A DNA stretch of 40,206 nt from contig CAZBWW010000007.1 in NCBI GenBank assembly GCA_964496005.1, positions 1-40,206 of the forward strand, written 5' to 3'. Below the pieces are notes generated by a model. The model made no database searches. It saw only the letters and a program-made list of their open reading frames with translations, and was not told the origin of the DNA. The DNA comes from CAZBWW01 sp964496005 (GTDB lineage: Bacteria > Patescibacteriota > WWE3 > UBA101185 > UBA10185). Position numbers and translations under genes: made by a program. Shown here piece by piece: positions 1 to 8,275 of this stretch. Position 1 is the first letter of the stretch, and every line of letters begins with the position of its first letter.

Positions 1-489
1 AGCTTTAAGCAGCAAACTCACAAATCCACGCGTCAACCACAATCTGTTTTTTTCAGTAATAATAAAAATATCTATATCATCTTTATCTTTTGCATTGTAG
101 GCAGCGGTTGATCCACTTATTGCCAGTAATTTTATCCACTTTATTGTTTTCAGTAAATCGAGAGTTGGCTGAACGGTTTTATAATGCGCTTCAGAGTAAT
201 TTGCGCGTAATCCCCAACTATATACATTTGCGCCGGGAAAGTAATATTTTCCTTTTTTTTCACGGATTTTTTTTGCAAGCACCAGATTTTTCAGCCTGTT
301 ATTTAATAATTTTGGGGTAATTTGCTTGTCTGTAATAAGAAATGTGCACAACTGGTAATAGCTAAGCGATGCTCTAAAGACGGAACGGTATTTTAAAGTA
401 GTCAAAAGTGCTTTATCACATACTCGTTCGAGCGACCGCTCTCGTTTTAGCTTCTTTTTTTCTACTGTGGGGTTTTTGTCATTGTGCAT
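1..489 (-). CDS. nucleotidyltransferase-domain protein (C-terminus cut off by window edge)
   Basis: Reading the minus strand from an ATG at 489 gives 163 codons open to the window edge. The first ~90 residues are basic and helical and could be a winged-helix-like region. They are followed by a Pol-beta-type nucleotidyltransferase signature: ISGST at 124-128, then DDID at 137-140 and FIIT, the usual GS...DxD metal and nucleotide site. The next stretch (KNRLWLTRGF) resembles a family of nucleotidyltransferase-domain proteins common in CPR genomes and archaea, whose substrate is unknown. The start overlaps the end of the RNase HI gene by 11 nt, so the two are probably co-transcribed. The domain call is fairly secure; the function is not. 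It could transfer a nucleotide to an antibiotic, a protein or an RNA. Confidence 0.75.
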   Translation of the reverse strand, partial: MHNDKNPTVEKKKLKRERSLERVCDKALLTTLKYRSVFRASLSYYQLCTFLITDKQITPKLLNNRLKNLVLAKKIREKKGKYYFPGANVYSWGLRANYSEAHYKTVQPTLDLLKTIKWIKLLAISGSTAAYNAKDKDDIDIFIITEKNRLWLTRGFVSLLLKA

Positions 490-904
490 TCTTATCCAAC
501 GCTTCGTTAACTAACTCGTCTGCCCGTTTATTCTCACCCCGCGGAATATGGATAAACCGAACTGATTTAAAACCGTATGCTAAGGTTAGTGCTTTATCAT
601 AATACTGTTTTAAGGTATCGCTTTTTACTTTGTATTGTCCGTCTAGATGGTAAACCACAAGCTCGCTGTCCAAAAAACACTCTATATGTTCTACTTTTTG
701 TTGTCTGGCAATTTCTAAGCCATATATCAATGCTGCGTATTCAGCTTCATTGTTAGTTGCAACCCCAATATATTTATTAAATTCGGTCACAGGTTCATTA
801 TTTGGATCTAGAAGCACTACACCTATTGCCGCCGGTCCAGGATTACCTCTTGCCCCACCATCGGTATAAAGCCTGTATGTATTAGTTAAATCCGCGACTG
901 CCAT
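479..904 (-). CDS. rnhA: ribonuclease HI family protein
   Basis: RNase H-fold enzyme that would cleave the RNA strand of RNA/DNA hybrids (Okazaki primers, R-loops) with two metal ions. All four carboxylates are visible in order: D of YTDGG near the N-terminus, E of NNEAEY, D of FLDSE and D of ADELVNEALD. The GNPGPA loop after the first Asp is typical of the short bacterial RNase HI-like family (about 140 aa). There is no hybrid-binding domain. I prefer the ATG at 904 (141 aa) over one 15 nt upstream (919), because a TATAAT box lies exactly 6 nt before 904 and the upstream ATG would overlap that box. The stop overlaps the start of the downstream nucleotidyltransferase gene. Confidence 0.9.
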   Translation of the reverse strand: MAVADLTNTYRLYTDGGARGNPGPAAIGVVLLDPNNEPVTEFNKYIGVATNNEAEYAALIYGLEIARQQKVEHIECFLDSELVVYHLDGQYKVKSDTLKQYYDKALTLAYGFKSVRFIHIPRGENKRADELVNEALDKNAQ

Positions 905-910
905 GAAGGT

Positions 911-916
911 ATTATA
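911..916 (-). promoter_or_regulatory. -10 box of predicted leaderless promoter for rnhA
   Basis: On the minus strand TATAAT is followed by exactly 6 nt and then ATG (904). Transcription starting about 7 nt after the box would begin at or next to the start codon. There is no recognisable -35 and no Shine-Dalgarno sequence. Confidence 0.5.
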
Positions 917-1045
917 CAACCTGTTATTACTGTTTGGTTCTTTAGTTTGGTTTCAAATTTTTATAGGGACAAACAATCTTTGTATCGCTAGCAAAATTTA
1001 AAACTGTGACGAAAATGGTGACAAAATAGTTGATGCTACTAAATA

Positions 1046-2845
1046 CTATTTTTTCTGCACATCGTATATAAGTGGTAAACCGGTTTGTGCGTTATTTCTT
1101 ATTGCAATGTACCCCGGAGCGCGCAAGTTAAAAACCGTTGCAAATTCAGTGCCGTTTATAGTTTTGGTACCGTTGTTTGTGCCGAAAGTTATAGTACCGG
1201 TTTGACCGCTGTTTAATACATCTACACTAACGCTTGAAACTGAAGTATATTTATCACCTAGCTCATCAGCTCTATCTGCCATCTCATCGTGCGACCACGG
1301 ATCTCCACCCCAGCAATCTGTTGTAACCGGCGTAATGTGATCTCTGTCGTCATCATTTCCCTTGGTCCATACTACCCATGAGTTTAAAATATCAGCAACT
1401 TCGGACTCTTTTAGCCACGGGTGATCCCGGCCACAAGTATCTGAGTCAAACCGGTATGACTTTGAATACCATGCCCAGTAAAACCATGGGGAATCAGCCT
1501 CATTTTCGTATGAATCATCGGGCCAATCTCCATCCCATCCAACATTTTCTATGTACCCACCGGTTGTTGACGAATACCAACCGTAACCAAACGCGTCTAA
1601 ACTACCTGCAATGATTTCGTCCTCTGTATCATCTACTGCATCTTTCCAGCTACTTGGCGGGTTGTCAGATTTACTCTCTAAGAACACCTGGCAACTGGTA
1701 GACGTACAGATACACCCACCATCTTTAGTTCTTCTGTACGCGTAAGATCTAGCCGCAACCGCTTGCGCTTTTAGTGCCTCTGAATCCCAACTGCTAGGCA
1801 TTTCCGCAATCCCGTATAAATAATCTGAGTAATCCATATCACCATACCCCTCAACACATATCTCATCCGGAAAATCATCTTCTTCCTTAACATCTTCCTT
1901 GTAATAAAACTCAATAATATCTTCGTAGCTTTGCCCGCTCTCGGCCCGCGCCTTTGCACCGTATTGGCTCATACCGCGTCGGTGAGTATATGCTCCGTAG
2001 CTAAAAAAGCCAAAAGCTGGAGAAAAGGGGTTATCAGGTACTTTTGGTTTTGGCGAATCATAATCACCAACTGTGCTGTTGTCTGCACCGGCTTTGGCAG
2101 CAAGTATTTCAGATTGTTTTGATGAAATTTGGGCTAGTTTTTCCTCATACGATGCTTCTTGTTCTGCTAACTCACCTAAATCTTCTTCGGCGGCAGTCTT
2201 TTCAACTGCAAGTTGATTTTTAACCGAAACTAGATGAGCAGATGCACCTTCCAATTCTACTTTTAACTTTTGGGCTTCGGCTTTATCTTCCTCAAAGCTT
2301 TTTATTTCGGCATTTATTATTTCGATCAGCCTTTTGGACTCCTGGTTGAGTGACCGCTCAAACATATATGAGAAAGCCGAGTACTGAAAACCAGTTAAAT
2401 CTGCTGGGCGGTCAGTAGAAACAAACACTTCTAACTCATTTAGCACCCCGCGCTTTGCAAAATTGCGCACCACTAAGTTACGAAATCTAACTTTGTCTTT
2501 TAATTGTTCGTTTTTGTCGACAAGATTTTTGTTTATAGTATCAAGCCTGGAAACCAACTCAGCAATCTGGTTTTGGAGCGCCACAAGTTCTGCGTCAGTC
2601 ACGGTTAACTGTCCGAGTAAGCCGTCTATCGTCTGAGTCACTTCATCTTTTTCCTTACGTAGGTCTTCAAGTTTTTTGGTGGTGGTTTCTTTTTCTTCGT
2701 CGTAACACTCTAATCTGTCATCCAAGTCGTCAATATCCTTACAATCATCGGCACGAACTGCTTGCAACGGACCTAACACCAAAACACCCACAAAAACTGC
2801 GAGTGTCAATGTGGCTATAGTTAGGAAAACCTTCTGTGTGGGCAT
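1046..2845 (-). CDS. secreted coiled-coil protein with SpoIID/LytB domain (peptidoglycan lytic transglycosylase-like)
   Basis: 599 aa. Residues 1-32 form a signal peptide (hydrophobic core, AVRA cleavage region). Residues ~45-250 are a long charged coiled coil of the EnvC/FtsX-partner type. Residues ~275-590 carry a SpoIID/LytB domain: a GMSQYGAKA motif at ~291-299, then AEMPSSW...EALKAQAVAARSYAY at ~347-369. The Glu in the AEMP motif (E348) matches the catalytic acid of SpoIID lytic transglycosylases, which cut glycan strands stripped of peptides. The GHG that normally precedes the GMSQ motif is replaced (THRRG). Several Cys pairs in the ectodomain suggest disulfides. Coiled coil plus wall enzyme suggests a regulated cell-separation hydrolase. 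Leaderless-type promoter upstream; monocistronic or followed by rnhA. Domain call secure; exact substrate inferred. Confidence 0.85.
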   Translation of the reverse strand: MPTQKVFLTIATLTLAVFVGVLVLGPLQAVRADDCKDIDDLDDRLECYDEEKETTTKKLEDLRKEKDEVTQTIDGLLGQLTVTDAELVALQNQIAELVSRLDTINKNLVDKNEQLKDKVRFRNLVVRNFAKRGVLNELEVFVSTDRPADLTGFQYSAFSYMFERSLNQESKRLIEIINAEIKSFEEDKAEAQKLKVELEGASAHLVSVKNQLAVEKTAAEEDLGELAEQEASYEEKLAQISSKQSEILAAKAGADNSTVGDYDSPKPKVPDNPFSPAFGFFSYGAYTHRRGMSQYGAKARAESGQSYEDIIEFYYKEDVKEEDDFPDEICVEGYGDMDYSDYLYGIAEMPSSWDSEALKAQAVAARSYAYRRTKDGGCICTSTSCQVFLESKSDNPPSSWKDAVDDTEDEIIAGSLDAFGYGWYSSTTGGYIENVGWDGDWPDDSYENEADSPWFYWAWYSKSYRFDSDTCGRDHPWLKESEVADILNSWVVWTKGNDDDRDHITPVTTDCWGGDPWSHDEMADRADELGDKYTSVSSVSVDVLNSGQTGTITFGTNNGTKTINGTEFATVFNLRAPGYIAIRNNAQTGLPLIYDVQKK

Positions 2846-2851
2846 GTAATT

Positions 2852-2860
2852 ATTATAACA
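2852..2860 (-). promoter_or_regulatory. extended -10 (TGTTATAAT), predicted leaderless promoter of the SpoIID-domain gene
   Basis: On the minus strand TGT+TATAAT is followed by 6 nt and then the ATG at 2845. There is no clear -35 hexamer 17 nt upstream, consistent with an extended -10 promoter. No Shine-Dalgarno can fit. Confidence 0.55.
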
Positions 2861-2943
2861 AAGATCTTGTGTGTATATCGGTGCTTGTCCTTGCGGGGTT
2901 TGCTTTGAATTTGTGGTTTGGAAATTAATTTACTGCAGTTGAT

Positions 2944-4767
2944 TTAATTAGGCATGGGTTTGAGCTTAAAGATAAAATTCATTTCATTAAAGACATAGAC
3001 CGGCTCAGTATAAATACCCAGGTATTCTTTAAGAATTTGGTTGTTTTTAAGCGGACATCCGGTATAAAAAGCGTCAAGTAAATGTTTTTCGCTAACCACA
3101 ATGTATCCGACATTGTGGTTAAGCAACTCCGTGTGAATATCAGCCAAAGGTTTATCAGCTGACGCAAAGTAATACCCACTATTAATTATGCGCTTGTCGT
3201 AACTTTCAGCGAAAGTAAGAGGCACAGAATAAGGGTGTTCAAAAGCATTTAAAATAAGTTTGTTCCTTTCTAGAGTGTTAACTTTGGTATTTATTTCAAA
3301 CAACCACATTAGTTGCTTTGTAAAATACCCTTCGGACAAAAGCAAAAAAATAAATGTAAACAACAACATAAAATACGCTAGTCCTGCACTGTATACTAGT
3401 ATTTCAATAGTCTTTTTATGTTTAACTTTCGTAAACAAAAACTCAACACATAGTGGAATACCCAACGCTATAAACGGATAAAGCGGGTATATATACCAAA
3501 ATAACACACCAACCTGCAAATAAAACATTACGATGCCCGTAACGGTAAATATGTAAAAATACCTCCAAGCCCTGTTTTCTCTACGTTTTTTTGTAACAAG
3601 CAAAATTAGAAAAGGAAACAACAATAAGCTAAAGTAAAGCAAAAACCCAGGATCTGTCATCACTGACTTAAGAGGTCTATGGTGTGCTGGGTTGTTAGTA
3701 AAAATGTAATATGGTTGTAATATTTTCGCTAAGGTAGTTTTTGAGTAAACAAAACCTCCCAGATCTTTTTCGTAATAATCAGCGATGCAAGAGGCTTCTA
3801 TCTCAGAATTTTTATCTAAAACGATTCGGTTGATTTCTTCACTGTTTAAAGAAAATATATTAATGTTGATAACTGGTATATAAAAACCAAACTGATAAGC
3901 CCAAAGCGCTATCGGTACTAGAAAACTTAAAGCAGCCGTAGTCAGGTGTAACACCTTACCTGAACTCGTGCTAACATTTTTAAAAACAGCTACTTTCTTC
4001 GAAAATACTTCGTATGTAAACAGGGTTATTAAAACGAACGCAAAAGGTAAAAACGATACTTTAATAAGAGAAGCTACTGCTAGCAGTGTACCAAAAACAA
4101 AACTTGTGAGAACTTTTGGATTGTTCATATACCTAACAAACGCAATATACGAAAGATTTGCTATTACAAGCAAAAACATCTCCACCTTAAATTCCATAAG
4201 TCCGAACGCGAGAAACATTGGATTAAAAACTAGAATCAAAAGTGCGCTTATTGTTGTTTTCTTATTAATACCCAAAGTTTTATACAATAAATAGGTGGTT
4301 ACAACGGATAAAACTGTTGCGAAACCAAACATAAGGTTCATAGAATATTTTGAGCCAAATTTCCAAACTGCTGCTAAAAACAACTCTGCTAAAAACGGTG
4401 CACTCGCTCTCTGTAAAGATGTAATTTGAAAATCTTCCATTAAAGAGAGGGTGTTACGTAAATACAAAAGCAAACCGTCTGATGAATAGACACGGAAGTA
4501 ATATGCTGTAAAAACTAGATACAAACCAACGAGAAACCCAGTTAATATTAAATATAGTCTGTGCTTGTTTCTTACCTTGTTGAACTTTGGTTGAAGTAAA
4601 ATAACTAATGCCGCCGAACACAAAAAAAGCGCTGCTAACTCCGGACGGGTAATATAGTAAATTGACAATAACGATAAGAAAATAATTAGAAAAACAGTTG
4701 CTTTATTTTTCAGCCATTTTATCTGTATTTTTTGTTTGTTTATCTTTTTGCTTGATATTTTTTTCAT
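2944..4767 (-). CDS. polytopic membrane protein, GT-C-type glycosyltransferase-like (PMT/ArnT-like fold)
   Basis: About 607 aa, with a basic N-terminus (KKISSKKINKQK) followed by some 11-13 hydrophobic segments and a soluble C-terminal tail of ~120 residues. This architecture, and the neighbouring polyprenol-phosphate GT2 and DUF2304 genes, fit GT-C glycosyltransferases that use lipid-linked sugars to glycosylate proteins or glycans on the outer face of the membrane. I see no unambiguous catalytic motif; an Asp in the first extracytoplasmic loop (SSDG) is a candidate. In-frame ATGs lie at 4812, 4782 and 4767. I chose 4767 (MKKIS) because it gives the shortest overlap (65 nt) with the upstream gene; 4812 would overlap by 110 nt. 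Last gene of the GT2-DUF2304-GT-C operon. Confidence 0.65.
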   Translation of the reverse strand: MKKISSKKINKQKIQIKWLKNKATVFLIIFLSLLSIYYITRPELAALFLCSAALVILLQPKFNKVRNKHRLYLILTGFLVGLYLVFTAYYFRVYSSDGLLLYLRNTLSLMEDFQITSLQRASAPFLAELFLAAVWKFGSKYSMNLMFGFATVLSVVTTYLLYKTLGINKKTTISALLILVFNPMFLAFGLMEFKVEMFLLVIANLSYIAFVRYMNNPKVLTSFVFGTLLAVASLIKVSFLPFAFVLITLFTYEVFSKKVAVFKNVSTSSGKVLHLTTAALSFLVPIALWAYQFGFYIPVININIFSLNSEEINRIVLDKNSEIEASCIADYYEKDLGGFVYSKTTLAKILQPYYIFTNNPAHHRPLKSVMTDPGFLLYFSLLLFPFLILLVTKKRRENRAWRYFYIFTVTGIVMFYLQVGVLFWYIYPLYPFIALGIPLCVEFLFTKVKHKKTIEILVYSAGLAYFMLLFTFIFLLLSEGYFTKQLMWLFEINTKVNTLERNKLILNAFEHPYSVPLTFAESYDKRIINSGYYFASADKPLADIHTELLNHNVGYIVVSEKHLLDAFYTGCPLKNNQILKEYLGIYTEPVYVFNEMNFIFKLKPMPN

Positions 4768-5119
4768 GTGTGCCGCTTTCATGCGTACTTTGCTCGGTAT
4801 TCTGCAACGCAATTTTTCTAACTAACTCGTCAATTTTATCATTAAGAGAAAATATTTCATTTTCCAAGGAATACACTTTGTAAAATAACCAAATAACAGA
4901 TACATAAATTACAACATCCACACCACGGCTTATACCAAAGACTTCTGCAACCCAAACTGAAATTGCGGGAAATATAATTACTAAAAGAGCTAATACGCTT
5001 AATATAAACCACCGAAAATCAAATATCTTATGTAGTGTCGACTTTCCTCTTAGGCTGAAAATCTGCCTAATTAAAAAAATACCTAAAAATAATAAAGCTG
5101 TTAGCTGAAATAAGGTCAT
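4703..5119 (-). CDS. DUF2304 family small membrane protein
   Basis: 138 aa. Three hydrophobic helices (~3-18, 36-58, 65-82) are followed by a coiled-coil segment (LENEIFSLNDKIDELVRKIAL) and a charged, Lys/Thr-rich tail. The pattern GxxRGVDVVIYVSVIWLFYK with a following LVRKIAL motif is that of DUF2304 proteins, which typically sit directly after a DPM1-like GT2 gene, as here (the start lies 1 nt after the GT2 stop codon). The family has no proven function; association with polyprenol-phosphate sugar synthesis or flipping is inferred from context. The C-terminal tail is coded in the overlap with the next gene. Confidence 0.8.
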   Translation of the reverse strand: MTLFQLTALLFLGIFLIRQIFSLRGKSTLHKIFDFRWFILSVLALLVIIFPAISVWVAEVFGISRGVDVVIYVSVIWLFYKVYSLENEIFSLNDKIDELVRKIALQNTEQSTHESGTHEKNIKQKDKQTKNTDKMAEK

Positions 5120-5120
5120 A

Positions 5121-5798
5121 TTAGTATTTTAATAAATTCCTCACCATTTTAACTGAATTTCCCATTTTTTGTTTTTTAGGCTTTGACGTTGAGTACATAG
5201 TATAAATAGCAGGTATTTCTACCACCTCTATTTTATAGCCCTTTTTTATCATTTTTATAATTATTTCCGAACATATCGAATAGCCCTTGGATCTTAGATC
5301 TAAAGTGCACAAATCCTTAAGTCGCATACATCTTAAACCCGACTGCGTATCCATAATATATTTACCGGAAAGCATAAAAGTAAAAAGATCTGCCAGTTTG
5401 TTAATTATTTTTTTATCTAAAGGTACGTTGCCATGCGTAAAATCACGTTGTCCAAGCACTAAACTCGTACCGGTGTTTTGTGCTGAGGAAAGCAACTTTT
5501 TGATATCCTGCGGGTTGTGCTGCCCGTCCGCGTCTAATGCAACTACGTACTCAAAAATACCTTGCGTATAAGCGTATTGGAAACCGGTCCTTAACGCCGA
5601 GCCCACACCTAAATTAATAGGGTGTTGTAATACTGCTACTCTGCGGCTTTTGCACACTAAAACAGTATCGTCTGTACTTCCATCGTCCACAACAACTACA
5701 TGCTCATAACCTTCCGCATTAAGAACAGCCAAAACATCGCCAATTGTGGTTTCCTCGTTATACGCCGGAATAATAATAAGAACGCTGTTTTCAGCCAT
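5121..5798 (-). CDS. family 2 glycosyltransferase, polyprenol-phosphate mannose/glucose synthase-like (DPM1-type)
   Basis: 225 aa single-domain GT-A enzyme. Visible motifs: IIIPAYNEE near the N-terminus, VVVDDGSTDDT (nucleotide-sugar binding), NLGVGSALRTGF, and the metal-binding DADGQH. These are characteristic of DPM1/DPG-type transferases that put a sugar from a GDP- or UDP-sugar onto polyprenyl phosphate. There are no C-terminal membrane helices, so it is a soluble or peripheral form. The product would feed the two GT-C-like membrane proteins encoded on either side. First gene of the operon, with an extended -10 box 7 nt before the ATG. Confidence 0.9.
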   Translation of the reverse strand: MAENSVLIIIPAYNEETTIGDVLAVLNAEGYEHVVVVDDGSTDDTVLVCKSRRVAVLQHPINLGVGSALRTGFQYAYTQGIFEYVVALDADGQHNPQDIKKLLSSAQNTGTSLVLGQRDFTHGNVPLDKKIINKLADLFTFMLSGKYIMDTQSGLRCMRLKDLCTLDLRSKGYSICSEIIIKMIKKGYKIEVVEIPAIYTMYSTSKPKKQKMGNSVKMVRNLLKY

Positions 5799-5805
5799 TT
5801 TCGTG

Positions 5806-5814
5806 ATTATAACA
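5806..5814 (-). promoter_or_regulatory. extended -10 (TGTTATAAT), predicted leaderless promoter of the GT2 operon
   Basis: On the minus strand TGT+TATAAT, then 7 nt, then ATG at 5798. No -35 and no Shine-Dalgarno. Same arrangement as upstream of the SpoIID-domain gene. Confidence 0.5.
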
Positions 5815-5830
5815 AAACCTAATCAGATTT

Positions 5831-7297
5831 CTATGGAGCTACCAACACTACTGCAACGGTATCTTCAAAGACTTTTTTCCAGCCATACGTTTTTTCCATA
5901 AAATTGCTTAGTTTATGATCTTTAGGTACTAAAATAATTTTTATGTTGTGTTTCTGTTCGTAATTTTTAAACAGCACAATGTTTTTTTGTGGATCCTTGT
6001 TTATAAGCATGTGGTCTTCGAAAAGCGAATGGTTGCCTTCACGCCATGAGGGCATTCGTCCGTCAATAAAAGTTTTCTTCTCTGGTAGAAACCAAATCAT
6101 ATACGACCCCCAATTGTAATAATTGTACACGTTGCCATTTAGTGCATTGTCACGAATAAAATCAACGGCTTTCCTTGGATATTCACGACTGTCTATCCAG
6201 TTTTGCGGTGTGGTCGAAACATAAATAAGCATTAGAAAATTTATGGCAACACATAACAGCATAATAACGGCTACTGCTCTAAATACGCGTCTAAATAAGG
6301 TTTTTTGTGGCTCGGAGAAAATTTTTGAAAAATCATTAAAAAGCAAACTCACATAATAACCAACGCCGAAGACCCCAACAGCAACAGCAGGACGGAAAAA
6401 GTAAATAGACCGTAAAGCTAATAATACTAAAGGTAAAACTGTAAAAAAGTACCACAACCCAAACTTGTCTTTTGCATTCCAACTACATACAACGGCTAAC
6501 ATGGGAACAAAAAGAAACAAAATGAACATCTCAACACTGTCGGGGGCGATGGGAAGCCATTCAGAGATTACTGTAAATTGGAAAGGGTGCGATTCTTTTA
6601 ATAGTGTTAAGTGCAAATTTACTGTAAATGGGTTAATAACAGTAATCAAACCACTTAAGGCTAGGTAGGCGATGGTGGGGGTAAGTTTAAATACAAAGTG
6701 GCGCTCCTTAAAATTGATTACTTCAAAAAGTGTGTATGCACCAAAAACAAAAAGGCCAATTACAAACTCGGCGTGCATATTGGCCCACAGTAAAAATAAA
6801 AAAGGTAAAAATTTTATATACTGCTTTCTGTACAACAGCACAAATGTTAGAACCAGCATAAATACCGAACTAAAATACAGCGGACGGACAGTAACCACAA
6901 AAGTTTGAAAAATTAAAAAAAGAAAAAAAGAGCTGACTATTTTTCCGGCTGTACTAAGTTGGGTTTTTCGTAAAAGAAAAACAATTAAAAAAGACATGAG
7001 CCCGCTAAGCACAAAGCTTTGGACAGCCGGACCATATGCAAAACCAAAAATCCAAACAAAAAAATAGGATATAGCCTGTGACAGCCAGTAAGAATTTGCC
7101 CACATGTACTGGGGGAAAGTGTATGAAAAAAGATTTTCTTTTAGTATTGTGCCATGAGTAAATAGGTACTCGCCGTATTTTAAATGCCACAGGAAATCGG
7201 CGTCAAACGGGGGACGAAACATAATTAGGATGCCAAAAGCGAATAATAGTAGTTCGAGTTTGTAAGTTTTAATAAAGTGGGCGGTTCGGGAAAACAT
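5831..7297 (-). CDS. polytopic membrane protein, GT-C-like (function unknown)
   Basis: 488 aa from the ATG at 7297, with about 9-10 transmembrane segments and a ~100-aa soluble C-terminus. The early loop PPFDADFLWHLKYGEYL followed by ENLFSYTFP and a Trp-rich stretch resembles a widespread family of bacterial GT-C-like membrane proteins with a conserved Asp/His loop. The C-terminal YNYYNWGSYMIW and FIDGRMPSW motifs are also shared by that family. Substrate and reaction are unknown; a lipid-linked sugar transferase is inferred from fold and neighbours. I chose the ATG at 7297, not 7315, because a TATAAT box overlaps the codons after 7315 and ends 6 nt before 7297. The upstream GT2 operon promoter lies in the short gap downstream of this gene. 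Confidence 0.6.
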   Translation of the reverse strand: MFSRTAHFIKTYKLELLLFAFGILIMFRPPFDADFLWHLKYGEYLFTHGTILKENLFSYTFPQYMWANSYWLSQAISYFFVWIFGFAYGPAVQSFVLSGLMSFLIVFLLRKTQLSTAGKIVSSFFLFLIFQTFVVTVRPLYFSSVFMLVLTFVLLYRKQYIKFLPFLFLLWANMHAEFVIGLFVFGAYTLFEVINFKERHFVFKLTPTIAYLALSGLITVINPFTVNLHLTLLKESHPFQFTVISEWLPIAPDSVEMFILFLFVPMLAVVCSWNAKDKFGLWYFFTVLPLVLLALRSIYFFRPAVAVGVFGVGYYVSLLFNDFSKIFSEPQKTLFRRVFRAVAVIMLLCVAINFLMLIYVSTTPQNWIDSREYPRKAVDFIRDNALNGNVYNYYNWGSYMIWFLPEKKTFIDGRMPSWREGNHSLFEDHMLINKDPQKNIVLFKNYEQKHNIKIILVPKDHKLSNFMEKTYGWKKVFEDTVAVVLVAP

Positions 7298-7303
7298 ATG
7301 GGT

Positions 7304-7309
7304 ATTATA
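7304..7309 (-). promoter_or_regulatory. -10 box of predicted leaderless promoter (GT-C-like gene)
   Basis: Minus-strand TATAAT followed by 6 nt and ATG 7297. The -35 is weak or absent. Diverges from the strong promoter at 7332-7360. Confidence 0.45.
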
Positions 7310-7331
7310 ATACAAACGTATGTTGGTGTTC

Positions 7332-7360
7332 TTGACTCACCGCACTAAACACTGGATAAT
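7332..7360 (+). promoter_or_regulatory. sigma70-type promoter at the head of the pilin/T4SS locus
   Basis: TTGACT (7332-7337), a 17-nt spacer, then GATAAT (7355-7360). The first ATG of the cluster is only 11 nt downstream, so the transcript leader would be about 4-6 nt, effectively leaderless. Confidence 0.6.
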
Positions 7361-7371
7361 TTATACTAGGT

Positions 7372-8265
7372 ATGATTAAGTTCTTTAGCCGTTTTTTTAT
7401 ATTTGCCGTTTTGGGTATATGTGCAGTATTTTGGGCTGGGTTCTTGCACACGCGGTCTGTGCTTGCAGACGGGTGTGATGATATGGGAAGAGTATTGGCT
7501 TATGAGACTGCGTGTGCTTCAGGTCCGGGTGGACTTACTTCCCACATGGTAATTAGCCGAAATATTTTGGGTGGGATGGTATTTAGAAACTATACAATTG
7601 ACTGGATGTTTATTTGGCAGGGAGCTGTAGCCGGAGAAGGAACTGAAAACCTCGGTGATTTTGATTGTCCGCCCCTAATTTGCCCAGAACATGTGTTTGA
7701 CTGGTCTGCCTACGGTCCGGAATCTGAAAGTAACGCATGGGTTGTAGCTCGAGCACATTTTAAATACGAGTGTCACGGCACTGCTCCTGGAGATCCGCAG
7801 GAATTTCAAGAATATGAGTTTGATATTTTTACAGACGCATGTATGATACCCGGCAACCCCGGTGCGTGTGTACCGTTATACGGCACGTGTAGTGCTCCCT
7901 CCGACTGCTGTGGATATAACCCGGGCGGAAATCCAGAAGTTTATACGTGCGAGGCTGGCGTATGCTCCGACATAAATGCAACATATCCAGCCGACTCCGT
8001 ACCCGAATACACGGGCCCACTTATCAATTTTGAAAACCTAGTACGCGCCATTTTTCTAATAGTACTACCCGTAGCCGTAGGCTTTATCGGCATACCCCTA
8101 ATCATAATTAACGGTTACAAAATACTTACAAGCCAAGGAGATCCACAACGCGTTCAGTCAGGTAAAGAGGGTTTGACTTCTGCCGTTGTTGGGTTAATAT
8201 TCGTATTGCTCGCCTTGAGTATTTTGCGAATTATGCTTAATGTGCTTTTTGGGATTACTATTTAA
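7372..8265 (+). CDS. secreted Cys-rich protein with C-terminal VirB2/TrbC-like two-helix hairpin
   Basis: 297 aa. Signal peptide 1-32 (VLA|DG). An ectodomain (33-220) with many cysteines includes a block at 166-198 spaced C-x6-C-x5-CC-x12-C-x4-C, the spacing of a cystine-knot (knottin) fold. Then come two hydrophobic helices (~225-247 and ~265-290) joined by TSQGDPQRVQSGKEG. This loop and the helix pair closely match the four small pilin-like proteins encoded next (SQGDPKATDAARG and others), so this looks like a pilin hairpin carrying a disulfide-rich head. It is first in the locus and has its own strong promoter. I infer a tip, adhesin or anchor subunit of a T4SS-type pilus. No named family recognised for the head. 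Confidence 0.65.
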   Translation: MIKFFSRFFIFAVLGICAVFWAGFLHTRSVLADGCDDMGRVLAYETACASGPGGLTSHMVISRNILGGMVFRNYTIDWMFIWQGAVAGEGTENLGDFDCPPLICPEHVFDWSAYGPESESNAWVVARAHFKYECHGTAPGDPQEFQEYEFDIFTDACMIPGNPGACVPLYGTCSAPSDCCGYNPGGNPEVYTCEAGVCSDINATYPADSVPEYTGPLINFENLVRAIFLIVLPVAVGFIGIPLIIINGYKILTSQGDPQRVQSGKEGLTSAVVGLIFVLLALSILRIMLNVLFGITI

Positions 8266-8275
8266 TTAATCCCAC

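Noticed and set aside
1023..1052. 8-bp inverted repeat AAAATAGT/ACTATTTT around the stop of the SpoIID gene
   Set aside because: The stem includes the stop codon, is all but AT-only and lacks a T-run after it on the minus strand.
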